Part shown: positions 25,678-34,089 of the stretch, piece after piece | Position numbering within the stretch: position 1 is the stretch's first letter | Layout of the letters: the number at the start of each line of letters is the position of its first letter | NCBI GenBank assembly: GCA_902809985.1 | Contig: CADDXC010000001.1 | Location: 3,072,787 to 3,136,786 of the forward strand | Origin: Clostridiaceae bacterium BL-3 | Lineage (GTDB): Bacteria; Bacillota; Clostridia; Clostridiales; Clostridiaceae | Direction: 5' to 3' | Length of the DNA: 64,000 bases | Position numbers and translations under genes: made by a program | Notes under the pieces: model-generated | What the model was told of the DNA's origin: nothing | Seen by the model: the letters and a program-made list of their open reading frames with translations, nothing else | Database searches by the model: none

Positions 25678-25957
25678 GGTGAGTACCCATTTAACATCTA
25701 TTTAATAATTCACCCATTCCAAACTGTTGATATAACTTATTTTTTTAATATATTGGTGACTTGGTGAAATTAAAATCACTTTTATACTATATATATAACT
25801 TTATATATACCAATTTATATATGAAGTTATATTTTACATACATATACGTACATTTAACTCACCAAACTCACCAATATAGATATATACATTGAAAACACTG
25901 GCTTTCATTGTGGTGACTATTAAAGAAATAATGTTCACCATATATCACCTTCTCACC
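25678..25957. repeat. GGTGA iteron cluster, candidate replication origin of the element
   Basis: Ten copies of GGTGA or its complement TCACC lie in 280 bp: 25678, 25710, 25755, 25763, 25859, 25868, 25912, 25935, 25945 and 25953. Two pairs form mirror-image modules, ATATTGGTGACTTGGTGA and its near complement at 25859-25877, flanking about 90 bp of almost pure AT. The cluster ends at the stop codon of the replication protein gene. Iterons around an AT-rich core next to the rep gene are the layout of phage-satellite origins. Confidence 0.65.
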
Positions 25958-28156
25958 TTATCTACTACCAAACATTGACACATTCTTAATTTCTGAGACA
26001 CTATCAACTTCTTTTACATCAACATAATTAGCCCTTTCAAATTGCTTCATATCGATGTAATTTCCTTTTGCCGGAGGCATAGCATAATATTTATACCCTG
26101 CATGTCCCGACTTTGAAGTTAATTTTAATTTAGACAATGCTGCACTCAATTTTTTAGTGTTGCACCCTCTAGGTTTACCAATTATCTCAAATACATCACT
26201 GGCTTTCATCCAGTATCTAAGTTCATCTTTAAAATTAAAATTACTCATAATCAACAGTGCAGTTTCATCTAAAGATTGATAGATAGAATTGTACTCATTT
26301 ATCTGCTTTATTTCTTCTTTTGTGAAATAATTCGTTTCCTTTCCACTTTCCCACAGATATACAGATTCACCCCATACTTTGTCCATATCAACGTCATGAT
26401 TATAATCAATAGAATCACATTTTAATACCCACCATCTCCGGTTACCGGTATCGTCATTAAGAAACTCTTCATCATTAACTGTAGCAACAAATTGAGTATA
26501 TCGTCTATAGTCTTTAGCACCTAAGCTATATGGAACACGAAACCTATCACTTGGCCTTGTTATAAAATTTTTAAGATCATCTATTTCACTTTTCTTAAAA
26601 GTTGATGACAATTCGCCAATTTCAGTAAACCATGCAGCAGTAGCTTCCATAAGACTATCCTTTTTTCTTAATTCAAGTTCTTTACCCTCAAGAAAATATA
26701 ATTGTTTTTCATTAGTTGTAAATTTCTTAGGCACTAAATGTCTGAACCATGAAGTTTTACCTATACCCTGCTCCCCGGCCAATACAAGAACACCCTGTGA
26801 ACTTACTATATTTTCACTTAGTATTAACATAACTGCATTTACAAGTGTTTTTCTTATATATTTTTCCTTAAATTTTTCACTTGCCATATCACAATGAAGA
26901 GTATTGTACAACTCCTTTAAACATGAGTTACCATCCCATTTAGCTCTACACTCTAATAAATAATCTCTTACAGGGTTGAATGTATTTTGTATTGCAATTC
27001 GATAGAGTTGTCCTTCAACCTGTTTAGGTGGTATTTTTAGATGATGAATTAAACACTTATCTTTAATTGTATATATAATCTCGTTGTCCATTTCTCCCTG
27101 CAATTTTCCATCTTTAAATATAAATGCTTTCCTATTTATTTCATCAAATTTGGTTTCATACCCATAGTGATACATAACAGATACTATATTCTCCATAACA
27201 GGTAATATAGTAGTTTTGTTTCTACTTTCTTCTACAAATTTAGGGTTAAAAGCAACTGGTATCAAATCAAGATCTTTTTCAGTTTCTTCTGATTTCCATT
27301 CCTTAGACTTATCAATCAAATTTTGTAATTTATCCTTATCATTACCACCTTTTTTTAGCCAGTCAGATATGTCTCCTTTTTCAGACAAACCATCAAGTTC
27401 TATAATCTTAATACTTTTTGCAATACCATTAAGGCTATTAGCAATATTTTTCATATGAGCTCTGCCAGGCTCGTCATTATCAGGTATTAAAATAGCATCA
27501 CAATTTTTAAAATATTTATTATATTCATCTCTCCATTTAGATCTTTGAGAACTCTTTGAAGCTCCATCAAAATTAGTCGTTGTCACAAATCCTAACTTTG
27601 ATAAATTCTCACAATCTTTTTCCCCTTCAACAAGACATACCGGCTTACCATTATTGACAGCTTGTATAACTTCTGGTAAATTATAAATAACAGGTTTACA
27701 TAAATCAAACTGTTTAGATGCTGCATTATTTCTTTTTTTCTTACTCCAGCTATTACTACCAGGATATGTTTCATAGTATGTTCCTCCATCTAATCCCCAG
27801 ACTGTAGCACCATCTATAATCCGCCTTTGAGTAAACCTCTTAGGTTTAAATCTAACTTTATCAAATAAAACTTTGTTATCTTTATCCTTGTAATGGTAAA
27901 CTGCTTCAATATTCATTTTTGAGCTGTTTTTTTCAAGTGGCTTGTCAAATAAATCACTCATTTTAAGACCAACACTATCTAAAATTTTTCTAACTTCACA
28001 CCCTGCATGACAATACAAAATTGTTTTACCTTGACATTTATCATATTTAATTGATAATGAAGCCTTATTGTCTGGATGCACCGGGCAAATAGCTTTACAA
28101 CTGTCCCCATGATCTTCTTTTATTGTAAAATGTGCTTTTATATCGTTGAAATTCAT
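25958..28156 (-). CDS. Primase/VapE-like replication protein of the element
   Basis: 732 residues. An N-terminal CHC2-type zinc ribbon (CPVHPDNKAS, then YCHAGCE) leads to a TOPRIM domain (CLVEGEKDC about 174, IPDNDEPGR about 224) and a C-terminal VapE-type P-loop ATPase (GEQGIGKT at 461-468, with WWVLKCDSID further on). It combines priming and helicase-like functions for autonomous replication of the element. The AlpA-like gene is 18 bp upstream and the GGTGA iterons are immediately downstream. It is the largest gene of the element. Confidence 0.88.
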   Translation of the reverse strand: MNFNDIKAHFTIKEDHGDSCKAICPVHPDNKASLSIKYDKCQGKTILYCHAGCEVRKILDSVGLKMSDLFDKPLEKNSSKMNIEAVYHYKDKDNKVLFDKVRFKPKRFTQRRIIDGATVWGLDGGTYYETYPGSNSWSKKKRNNAASKQFDLCKPVIYNLPEVIQAVNNGKPVCLVEGEKDCENLSKLGFVTTTNFDGASKSSQRSKWRDEYNKYFKNCDAILIPDNDEPGRAHMKNIANSLNGIAKSIKIIELDGLSEKGDISDWLKKGGNDKDKLQNLIDKSKEWKSEETEKDLDLIPVAFNPKFVEESRNKTTILPVMENIVSVMYHYGYETKFDEINRKAFIFKDGKLQGEMDNEIIYTIKDKCLIHHLKIPPKQVEGQLYRIAIQNTFNPVRDYLLECRAKWDGNSCLKELYNTLHCDMASEKFKEKYIRKTLVNAVMLILSENIVSSQGVLVLAGEQGIGKTSWFRHLVPKKFTTNEKQLYFLEGKELELRKKDSLMEATAAWFTEIGELSSTFKKSEIDDLKNFITRPSDRFRVPYSLGAKDYRRYTQFVATVNDEEFLNDDTGNRRWWVLKCDSIDYNHDVDMDKVWGESVYLWESGKETNYFTKEEIKQINEYNSIYQSLDETALLIMSNFNFKDELRYWMKASDVFEIIGKPRGCNTKKLSAALSKLKLTSKSGHAGYKYYAMPPAKGNYIDMKQFERANYVDVKEVDSVSEIKNVSMFGSR

Positions 28157-28174
28157 AGCTTGTCACCAACTTCA

Positions 28175-28378
28175 TTATTTATTACACCAATCATTATCTT
28201 CGTAACTATTTCCCTCTAAAAATGAATTTAAGGCTTTTTCACTTACTATATAACGCTTTCCAACTTTGATAGCTTTTAGCCTTTTTAGAGTTATAGCCCT
28301 GTAAATACCTGTTTTACTTAATTTTCCTTCATACTTATTACAAATCTCATCTACGGTATAAATCACCGTCGTTGACAT
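28175..28378 (-). CDS. AlpA/excisionase-like small HTH protein
   Basis: 67 residues with a MerR/AlpA-type winged fold (VDEICNKYEGKLSKTGIYRAI, then LKAIKVGKRYIVSEKALNSFL). Such proteins serve as excisionases or activators in phages and islands. It lies directly before the replication protein. Confidence 0.7.
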   Translation of the reverse strand: MSTTVIYTVDEICNKYEGKLSKTGIYRAITLKRLKAIKVGKRYIVSEKALNSFLEGNSYEDNDWCNK

Positions 28379-28380
28379 GT

Positions 28381-28680
28381 CTATTCCCCCTTATCATATT
28401 TTCCTGCAGGCCTTATGTCGTAATATTTCATACCCTGATCAACTTCCAAATCCAATACATAGGATTGGTCAGTTACTACAGTACCAATTTCTTTGTCCCT
28501 ATCACTAAGGGTTATAAAAATCGTGTTCGGTAGATCCTTAATCTTTTCAACTTCTACTCTTGAAACCTTGTCCTTTTTGAGCTGGAAATGATTCACTATT
28601 ACCTTACTGTTTGCAGGGATATTAAATGTCTGTGGTTCACCTGCTTGAATTTTCTCTACTTCAAAAATATGTTTACTCAA
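28381..28680 (-). CDS. Small protein, unknown
   Basis: 99 residues, likely strand-rich (QTFNIPANSKVIVNHFQL), with a proper ribosome site. It is two bases upstream of the AlpA-like gene. No family is recognised. Confidence 0.55.
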   Translation of the reverse strand: MSKHIFEVEKIQAGEPQTFNIPANSKVIVNHFQLKKDKVSRVEVEKIKDLPNTIFITLSDRDKEIGTVVTDQSYVLDLEVDQGMKYYDIRPAGKYDKGE

Positions 28681-28696
28681 TTCTATAAACCTCCTT

Positions 28697-29386
28697 CTAT
28701 GCAGATATTTGAGCGGTATATTTTCTGGCCAATAAAGATTTTATATCCTGATACGAGTATCCATATCCAATAAAAACAGATATTTCACCTTCAACATTCT
28801 TTATTTTTTCAAGCTCATCCAGTGTAAAATAATCCCTCAAATCATAATCTTTATTTATTCCAAACTGTTCTCTTAACTGCTTGGTATTTTTATTAAAAAC
28901 TATTTTATAAATTAGATCTGTGAATTGCTTATATTTAAACTTTTTATGAGGACTGTCCGGAAGTTTATCTATTGCATCGGTTAAAGTTCTCCTGGTTGCC
29001 TTTCCAGCTTCTCGTTTTATTAGATAATTCAACTTGCTTTTATCTATTTTCCTTATCTGTTCAATTACATCCCATACCCAATCCATAAAAGCATCTGCCT
29101 TTGCTTGGTGGCTCCATCTGCATATTTCATAAACTCCTTTAGCTGTATAAAGCGTTGTGTTATAAAGTTTTCCATCAGTACCCATCAGTTTGAGGGTAAC
29201 TGAAAATTTATCTAACCTTCCCTTATGCCTGGAATGTAAATTATCAATAGCTTTTTGCGGATCACTATATTCAAGTGCCTGTCCTATCTGTGTTCTGGTC
29301 ATTAAAATGTCGTCCTGATTATCTCTATAAAAGTCACATGCTACATTTCCAAAGTTATCAGATTGTAAAAATACCAATTTACCCAC
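28697..29386 (-). CDS. BRO-N domain antirepressor-like protein
   Basis: 229 residues. The first 120 residues are a BRO-N domain (FGNVACDFYRDNQDDILMTR, then QIGQALEYSDPQKAIDNLH and TLYTAKGVYEICRWSHQAKA), common in phage antirepressors. The C-terminal part is helical. I prefer the GTG at 29386, overlapping the XRE stop by eight bases (GTGGGTAA), because AGGAGG lies nine bases upstream of it. It probably counters the repressor during induction by a helper phage; this is inference. Confidence 0.8.
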   Translation of the reverse strand: MGKLVFLQSDNFGNVACDFYRDNQDDILMTRTQIGQALEYSDPQKAIDNLHSRHKGRLDKFSVTLKLMGTDGKLYNTTLYTAKGVYEICRWSHQAKADAFMDWVWDVIEQIRKIDKSKLNYLIKREAGKATRRTLTDAIDKLPDSPHKKFKYKQFTDLIYKIVFNKNTKQLREQFGINKDYDLRDYFTLDELEKIKNVEGEISVFIGYGYSYQDIKSLLARKYTAQISA

Positions 29387-29600
29387 AGTTTTTATCCTCC
29401 TTTTCATCATCATTGAAAAATATTATCGGTTCTATATTAAGGACCTTACATATCTTTTTTATTGTCTTAATACTTGGGTAAATTTTATTTCTTTCATATA
29501 AAGACACAGATTGCTTTGTTATGCCTATTGCCTTACCCAGTTGATCTTGATTTAATCCTTTTTTCATTCTTGCAAATTTCAATTTCAAACCAATATTCAT
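29379..29600 (-). CDS. XRE-type regulator, first gene of the leftward operon
   Basis: 73 residues from the ATG at 29600, preceded by AGAGGTG. A single helix-turn-helix (GLNQDQLGKAIGITKQSVSLYE) occupies most of it. It is divergent from the other XRE gene at 29744, like the Str/Stl or Cro/CI pair of satellites and phages. Confidence 0.82.
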   Translation of the reverse strand: MNIGLKLKFARMKKGLNQDQLGKAIGITKQSVSLYERNKIYPSIKTIKKICKVLNIEPIIFFNDDEKEDKNCG

Positions 29601-29612
29601 ATAATCACCTCT

Positions 29613-29724
29613 TTGACTTACTATAATGTTCAATATTATTGTATATGACATACTATTTAATGTCAATAGTTATTTTTATACTTTTATAATTTTATTTTTG
29701 ACTTATTATAGTTTTCATATTATT
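29613..29724. promoter_or_regulatory. Direct-repeat operators in the divergent regulator region
   Basis: TTGACTTACTATAATG with the following TTCAATATTATT (29613-29640) is repeated nearly exactly as TTGACTTATTATAG with TTCATATTATT (29698-29724). The copies flank the leftward promoter and the right copy overlaps the rightward promoter. They are likely binding sites of one or both XRE proteins. Confidence 0.55.
29638..29666 (-). promoter_or_regulatory. Leftward early promoter of the element
   Basis: On the minus strand TTGACA (29666-29661), 17 bases, TACAAT (29643-29638), about 40 bp before the ATG at 29600. It would drive the XRE, BRO, AlpA-like and replication genes. Confidence 0.8.
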
Positions 29725-29726
29725 AT
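29698..29726 (+). promoter_or_regulatory. Rightward promoter of the repressor-like gene
   Basis: TTGACT, 17 bases, TATTAT, with the ATG at 29744. The -35 lies inside the right copy of the direct repeat, consistent with autoregulation. Confidence 0.65.
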
Positions 29727-29743
29727 TAGAATGAGGTGTTTTT

Positions 29744-30445
29744 ATGAGTATTGGAAAATTAATAAAAAAATACAGAGAAGAAAATAAGATTAGTCAAAGA
29801 AAATTAGCCGAATTGTCTAATGTAAGTTTTTCTTATATACAACAATTAGAAAAAGGTCAAAAAGAAAATCCAGGTATAGAAATTTTAAATAAAATAGCTG
29901 CCGCATTAAATATTAAAGTTACTGACTTTTTTCCTTCAAAAAAAATCCCATTACAAAGCTTAATAGATTTAACTGGTGCATCAAAACAAGAAATAATTGA
30001 TAGTAACGGTAAAAAGAAATTAATTACTTCAATACCTAATGGAAAAGAAAAAATGGAACAATTATATAAGTCTCTGGAGGTACTCTCTGAGAATATTCCA
30101 AAAGATAAAGATACAGAAAACGAAATTAACAACATTCTAAGTAAAGCAGCCGAAATTGTTAAAATGGATAAGAGCGGTGAAATAGAAGCTATCCCACAAG
30201 AAGAATTATACAAAAGTTTATTTAGTAAATTTCCATACATGGATTCAACTAATACAATTATATTTAAAGATGAAAATATGAAAATCGCATTTGAGCATTT
30301 TAAAATATTAATTAATTATTGCAATAATTTTAAAGGAATACCTGAAGATAAAAAATCCATAGAAAAATATTGTGAAATGTTCCTTAAAACTCTTCAATAT
30401 ATAACTGATGAATTACAAAAATTAAATGAAGCAAAAAGCAAATAA
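29744..30445 (+). CDS. XRE-family repressor-like protein
   Basis: 233 residues. An N-terminal helix-turn-helix (NKISQRKLAELSNVSFSYIQQ, about residues 15-35) is followed by a helical C-terminal region with no protease or peptidase signature, so induction would be by an antirepressor rather than by self-cleavage. The start follows GAGGTG. Position and orientation match the Stl-type master repressor of phage satellites. Confidence 0.82.
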   Translation: MSIGKLIKKYREENKISQRKLAELSNVSFSYIQQLEKGQKENPGIEILNKIAAALNIKVTDFFPSKKIPLQSLIDLTGASKQEIIDSNGKKKLITSIPNGKEKMEQLYKSLEVLSENIPKDKDTENEINNILSKAAEIVKMDKSGEIEAIPQEELYKSLFSKFPYMDSTNTIIFKDENMKIAFEHFKILINYCNNFKGIPEDKKSIEKYCEMFLKTLQYITDELQKLNEAKSK

Positions 30446-30599
30446 ATTTACCCTTCATATGGCCACAATAGGACTATTAAAATCAATTAGACATGAATTA
30501 TACTCTTAATACATAAATACTCTTAAAATGGTTCTATGTAAGTTTTAGAGTAATATTATAGATTGAATAAAATAATTCATATAAAGGAGTTGATCCCTT

Positions 30600-31175
30600 G
30601 TGGACAATACTGCTAAAAGCAACACTTACACATACGCTGATTATATGAAATACCCTGAAGGGGCAAGGATAGAACTTATAGGCGGTGAGATATACAATAT
30701 GTCCCCGGCACCATCAAGAATACACCAGGAACTAATTACTGAATTAGTAACCATATTTAATAACTATATCAAATCCAATAATGGAAATTGCAAGGTATAT
30801 CCCTCGCCCTTTGACGTATTTCTCACTGATGATGATAACATTGAAAGCTGTAAAAACATTGTTCAACCCGATATATCTGTAATATGTGACAAGAATAAAC
30901 TAAATGATAAAGGCTGTATAGGTGCCCCAGATCTAATTATTGAAATAGTATCACCCTCTAACCCGTCTAGTGATTATGTACGTAAATTATGGCTGTATGA
31001 AAGTTTTAAGGTGCGTGAATACTGGATTATAAATCCTATGGATAAAAGTATATTGATATACAAACTTGATGATACAATGCATTATGGAGCTCCTAAGTCT
31101 TATTCATTTACGGATAAAATAAAAGTTGGAATATACAAAAATTTAGAGATTGATTTCAATACTTTAGATATATAA
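30600..31175 (+). CDS. Uma2 family (DUF820) endonuclease-like protein
   Basis: 191 residues with the PD-(D/E)xK nuclease-like core of the Uma2 family: the N-terminal ELIGGEIYNMSPAPS, then QPDISVIC and IIEIVSPSNPSSDY with the D...E pair. The GTG start at 30600 follows AAAGGAG. It lies between the repressor-like gene and the integrase, a place often used for accessory genes in such elements. Uma2 proteins have no settled function; a role in host or phage DNA processing is possible. Confidence 0.8.
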   Translation: MDNTAKSNTYTYADYMKYPEGARIELIGGEIYNMSPAPSRIHQELITELVTIFNNYIKSNNGNCKVYPSPFDVFLTDDDNIESCKNIVQPDISVICDKNKLNDKGCIGAPDLIIEIVSPSNPSSDYVRKLWLYESFKVREYWIINPMDKSILIYKLDDTMHYGAPKSYSFTDKIKVGIYKNLEIDFNTLDI

Positions 31176-31206
31176 TTCATAATATTTTAAAAAGGATGGT
31201 GGTTAA

Positions 31207-32418
31207 ATGGCCGTAACTGTAAGAGAATATTATTCTAAAAGATTGAAAAAGAAAATTTTCGGATATGAAGTAGACACCATATTGCAGCATAAACGTATTT
31301 TTAAATCTAAAAGAGGGTTTCTAACTAAAAAGGAAGCCAGGGATGCTGGAAAGGATTTAGAATTAAAGTTAAAGAAAAAAGCAAAACAAGGATATGATAT
31401 TGAAGATGTAATCAACAAAGATAGAAATAAAATCACAATTGCCGAATTAATGGACCTGTGGCTGAATGCAAAAAAATCTACTGTGAAGTATTTAACTTAT
31501 AAATTTTATGAATTATTTGCAAATAAAATAAAAAAGGATTTAGGAGACATTAAAGTTAGAAGCCTAAAACCTGAGAATATAGAACTAAAAATTAATACAT
31601 TGCTTGATACTGTGAGTTCCACAACTGCAAGCGATTATTATACCGTTTTAAATATGGCCTATAATTGGGCCATTACTAGAGAATATGTAGTAAGAAATCC
31701 CTGTAGCTTAGTAAAAAAACCTAAAAGAATAAAGAAGGAAATGCACGTATATAATACAGAGCAGCTTAACAAACTTTTAGATGCCATTAGAAATAAAACT
31801 ATTTATATTCCCGTAATGTTAGCAGCTACTACAGGAATGAGACTTAGTGAAATTTGTGGCCTTAAGTGGGAGAACGTCAATCTTGATAAAGGATTTATAG
31901 AGCTTGAACATCAGCTCCAGGAAGAGGAAAAACAACTTGAACTGGTATCACTAAAAACACCCAGCAGCCAGAGAAGAATCGTTTTATTTGACTACACTAT
32001 TGAAGAATTAAAAAAGCTCAGACTACAACAGGAAACAAACAAAAATTATTTAGGTGACAATTACCATGATAATGGATATGTGGTGTGTCAAAGTAATGGA
32101 TTACCTTATCATCCTACATACATATCAAGGAACTACAGACGTATTTTAAAGGATATTAAGCATAAGGTTACCGTAGATGGTAAAACTAAAAAAATGAGCT
32201 TATATGAGCTTTTAGGCATACCATTAATAAGATTCCATGACTTAAGACATACCCACGCAACATTTTTGCTTTCGGAAAGAACCAACCCTAAAATAGTAAG
32301 TGAAAGACTTGGCCATTCCAGTATAAAAACAACCTTAGATGTTTACGCTCACGTACTCCCAGGTATGCAGGAACAAGCCATTGATAATTTAAATAAAAAG
32401 TTTCCGCCAAAAAAGTGA
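31207..32418 (+). CDS. Tyrosine recombinase (integrase) of the element
   Basis: 403 residues with an N-terminal arm-binding region, SAM-like core-binding domain and catalytic domain. All catalytic residues are seen: R212 (TGMRLSEICG), K250, H344 and R347 (HDLRHTHATF), H370 (LGHSSIKTTLD) and Y380 (VYAHVLPG). The ATG has GGATGG upstream. It lies 75 bp from the attachment repeat in tRNA-Thr and points toward it, as expected for the enzyme that integrates this element. Confidence 0.95.
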   Translation: MAVTVREYYSKRLKKKIFGYEVDTILQHKRIFKSKRGFLTKKEARDAGKDLELKLKKKAKQGYDIEDVINKDRNKITIAELMDLWLNAKKSTVKYLTYKFYELFANKIKKDLGDIKVRSLKPENIELKINTLLDTVSSTTASDYYTVLNMAYNWAITREYVVRNPCSLVKKPKRIKKEMHVYNTEQLNKLLDAIRNKTIYIPVMLAATTGMRLSEICGLKWENVNLDKGFIELEHQLQEEEKQLELVSLKTPSSQRRIVLFDYTIEELKKLRLQQETNKNYLGDNYHDNGYVVCQSNGLPYHPTYISRNYRRILKDIKHKVTVDGKTKKMSLYELLGIPLIRFHDLRHTHATFLLSERTNPKIVSERLGHSSIKTTLDVYAHVLPGMQEQAIDNLNKKFPPKK

Positions 32419-32465
32419 GAGCTTTTATTTTTGAGCCTTAATCCCGGTTCTTTTCCCCGGTTTTT

Positions 32466-32493
32466 TCATAAAAATAACGGTTGTAATTTCTAC

Positions 32494-32500
<7 letters not shown>
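32466..32500 (-). terminator. Terminator of tRNA-Thr supplied by the element
   Basis: AACGGTTGTA (32476) and TACAACCGTT (32491) form a perfect 10-bp stem with a 5-base loop. On the minus strand, downstream of the tRNA, it is followed by TTATTTTTA. The start of the right repeat lies within it. Confidence 0.75.
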
Positions 32501-32584
<84 letters not shown>

Positions 32585-32598
32585 AAAGACACAATACT

Positions 32599-32627
32599 AT
32601 TTTAATACAAATCCTGACTATAATCAA
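32599..32627 (-). promoter_or_regulatory. Promoter of tRNA-Thr
   Basis: On the minus strand TTGATT (32627-32622), 17 bases, TAAAAT (32604-32599), about 15 bp before the tRNA 5' end. It is outside the element, so tRNA expression survives integration. Confidence 0.75.
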
Positions 32628-32689
32628 ATATAAATTAATTTTATTTCACAATATTATTCTTTACTAACAATTCACAATGATATATTGAC

Positions 32690-34024
32690 TTACTCTTGAT
32701 GAATTACGTCAAGATTCCCAAATTTACTGAACTGTCCCATCCATGCCAGTTTTACCGTCCCCGTAGGACCATTTCTCTGTTTCGCAATAATACATTCTGC
32801 TATATTTTTCTCTTCTGTTTCCTTGTTATAGTATTCATCTCTATATAAAAACATAACTATATCCGCATCCTGTTCTATGGATCCAGATTCTCTCAAGTCA
32901 GAAAGCATAGGTCTATGATCTGTTCTTGCTTCTGGGGCACGTGATAACTGAGATATAGCAATAATAGGACACTGCATTTCCTTGGCAAGAGCTTTAATAG
33001 ATCTTGATATTTCCGACACTTCCTGCTGTCTATTCTCTGAACTTCTTCCTCCTCTCATAAGTTGAAGATAATCCACAATTATGATATCTATACCCTTCTC
33101 TATTTTCAATCTCCTGCATTTAGATCTCATTTCCATAATTGATATACCAGCTGTATCATCTATAAAAATTTTTGAAGCAGCCAAAGGCCCTGAAGCTCTA
33201 GCAATATTTTCCCAATCTTTATCTTCCAAATTTCCAGTCCTGAGTTTTAACATATCTATATGGGCTTCAGAACATAATAATTTATACGCCAGCTGTTCTT
33301 TTGACATTTCAAGAGAAAATACAGCTACTTTTTTCCCTTCTCTCAAAGCTGCATATTCTGCTATATTAAGTGCAAAAGTCGTTTTGCCCATGGAAGGTCT
33401 TGCTGCTACTAGAACCATATCTCCTTTTTGAAATCCTGAAGTTTTGGCATCTAGTTCTCTAAATCCTGAAGCTATTCCTGTAGTTTCACCCTTATTGTTA
33501 AATAATCTTTCTATCTCCAAAAATCCTCTTTCAAGCACCACATTCATAGGCTCAAACTCCGATGTTTTCATATTGTTGGAAAGATCAAATATAGATTTTT
33601 CAGCCATATCAATGGTTTTTTCCACATCATCTTGATTATTATAGCTCTCCTCTATTATTTTTGTAGAAGCTTTAATAAGCTTTCTAAGGGTAGATTTATC
33701 TTTGATAATTTTTATATAAGATTGCAAATTAGCTGTGGATACAATAGATCCGCTTAGCTCGCTTATATAAGTTATTCCTCCGGCAGCATCAAGCTTGGAC
33801 TTTGATTTTAAATTTTCCGTCAATGTTATTATATCAACAGCAATATCTTTTCTATATAGATCAAGTATGGAATCAAATATAACTTTATGGGCATCTTTAT
33901 AAAAATCCTCAACCTTTAAGACCTGCATTGACTCCACTATGGCGGTTTTATCAATAAGCATTGATCCAATTACACTTTGTTCAGCCTCTATATTATGAGG
34001 TATATTTTTAAAAGGTACATCCAT
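32690..34024 (-). CDS. dnaB: Replicative DNA helicase DnaB
   Basis: 444 residues. The N-terminal primase-contact domain begins IPHNIEAEQSVIGSML. The RecA-like domain has Walker A ARPSMGKTT (about residue 208), Walker B IIIVDYLQLM and the arginine-finger segment of the hexamer. It unwinds DNA at the replication fork. It lies 65 bp after lonC in the usual clostridial order rplI-lonC-dnaB. Confidence 0.97.
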   Translation of the reverse strand: MDVPFKNIPHNIEAEQSVIGSMLIDKTAIVESMQVLKVEDFYKDAHKVIFDSILDLYRKDIAVDIITLTENLKSKSKLDAAGGITYISELSGSIVSTANLQSYIKIIKDKSTLRKLIKASTKIIEESYNNQDDVEKTIDMAEKSIFDLSNNMKTSEFEPMNVVLERGFLEIERLFNNKGETTGIASGFRELDAKTSGFQKGDMVLVAARPSMGKTTFALNIAEYAALREGKKVAVFSLEMSKEQLAYKLLCSEAHIDMLKLRTGNLEDKDWENIARASGPLAASKIFIDDTAGISIMEMRSKCRRLKIEKGIDIIIVDYLQLMRGGRSSENRQQEVSEISRSIKALAKEMQCPIIAISQLSRAPEARTDHRPMLSDLRESGSIEQDADIVMFLYRDEYYNKETEEKNIAECIIAKQRNGPTGTVKLAWMGQFSKFGNLDVIHQE

Positions 34025-34089
34025 GGGAACCTCACTCCTAAGATTTTAATATTAAGTAAATTTATCTAGATTCACAATACCCACGATAT

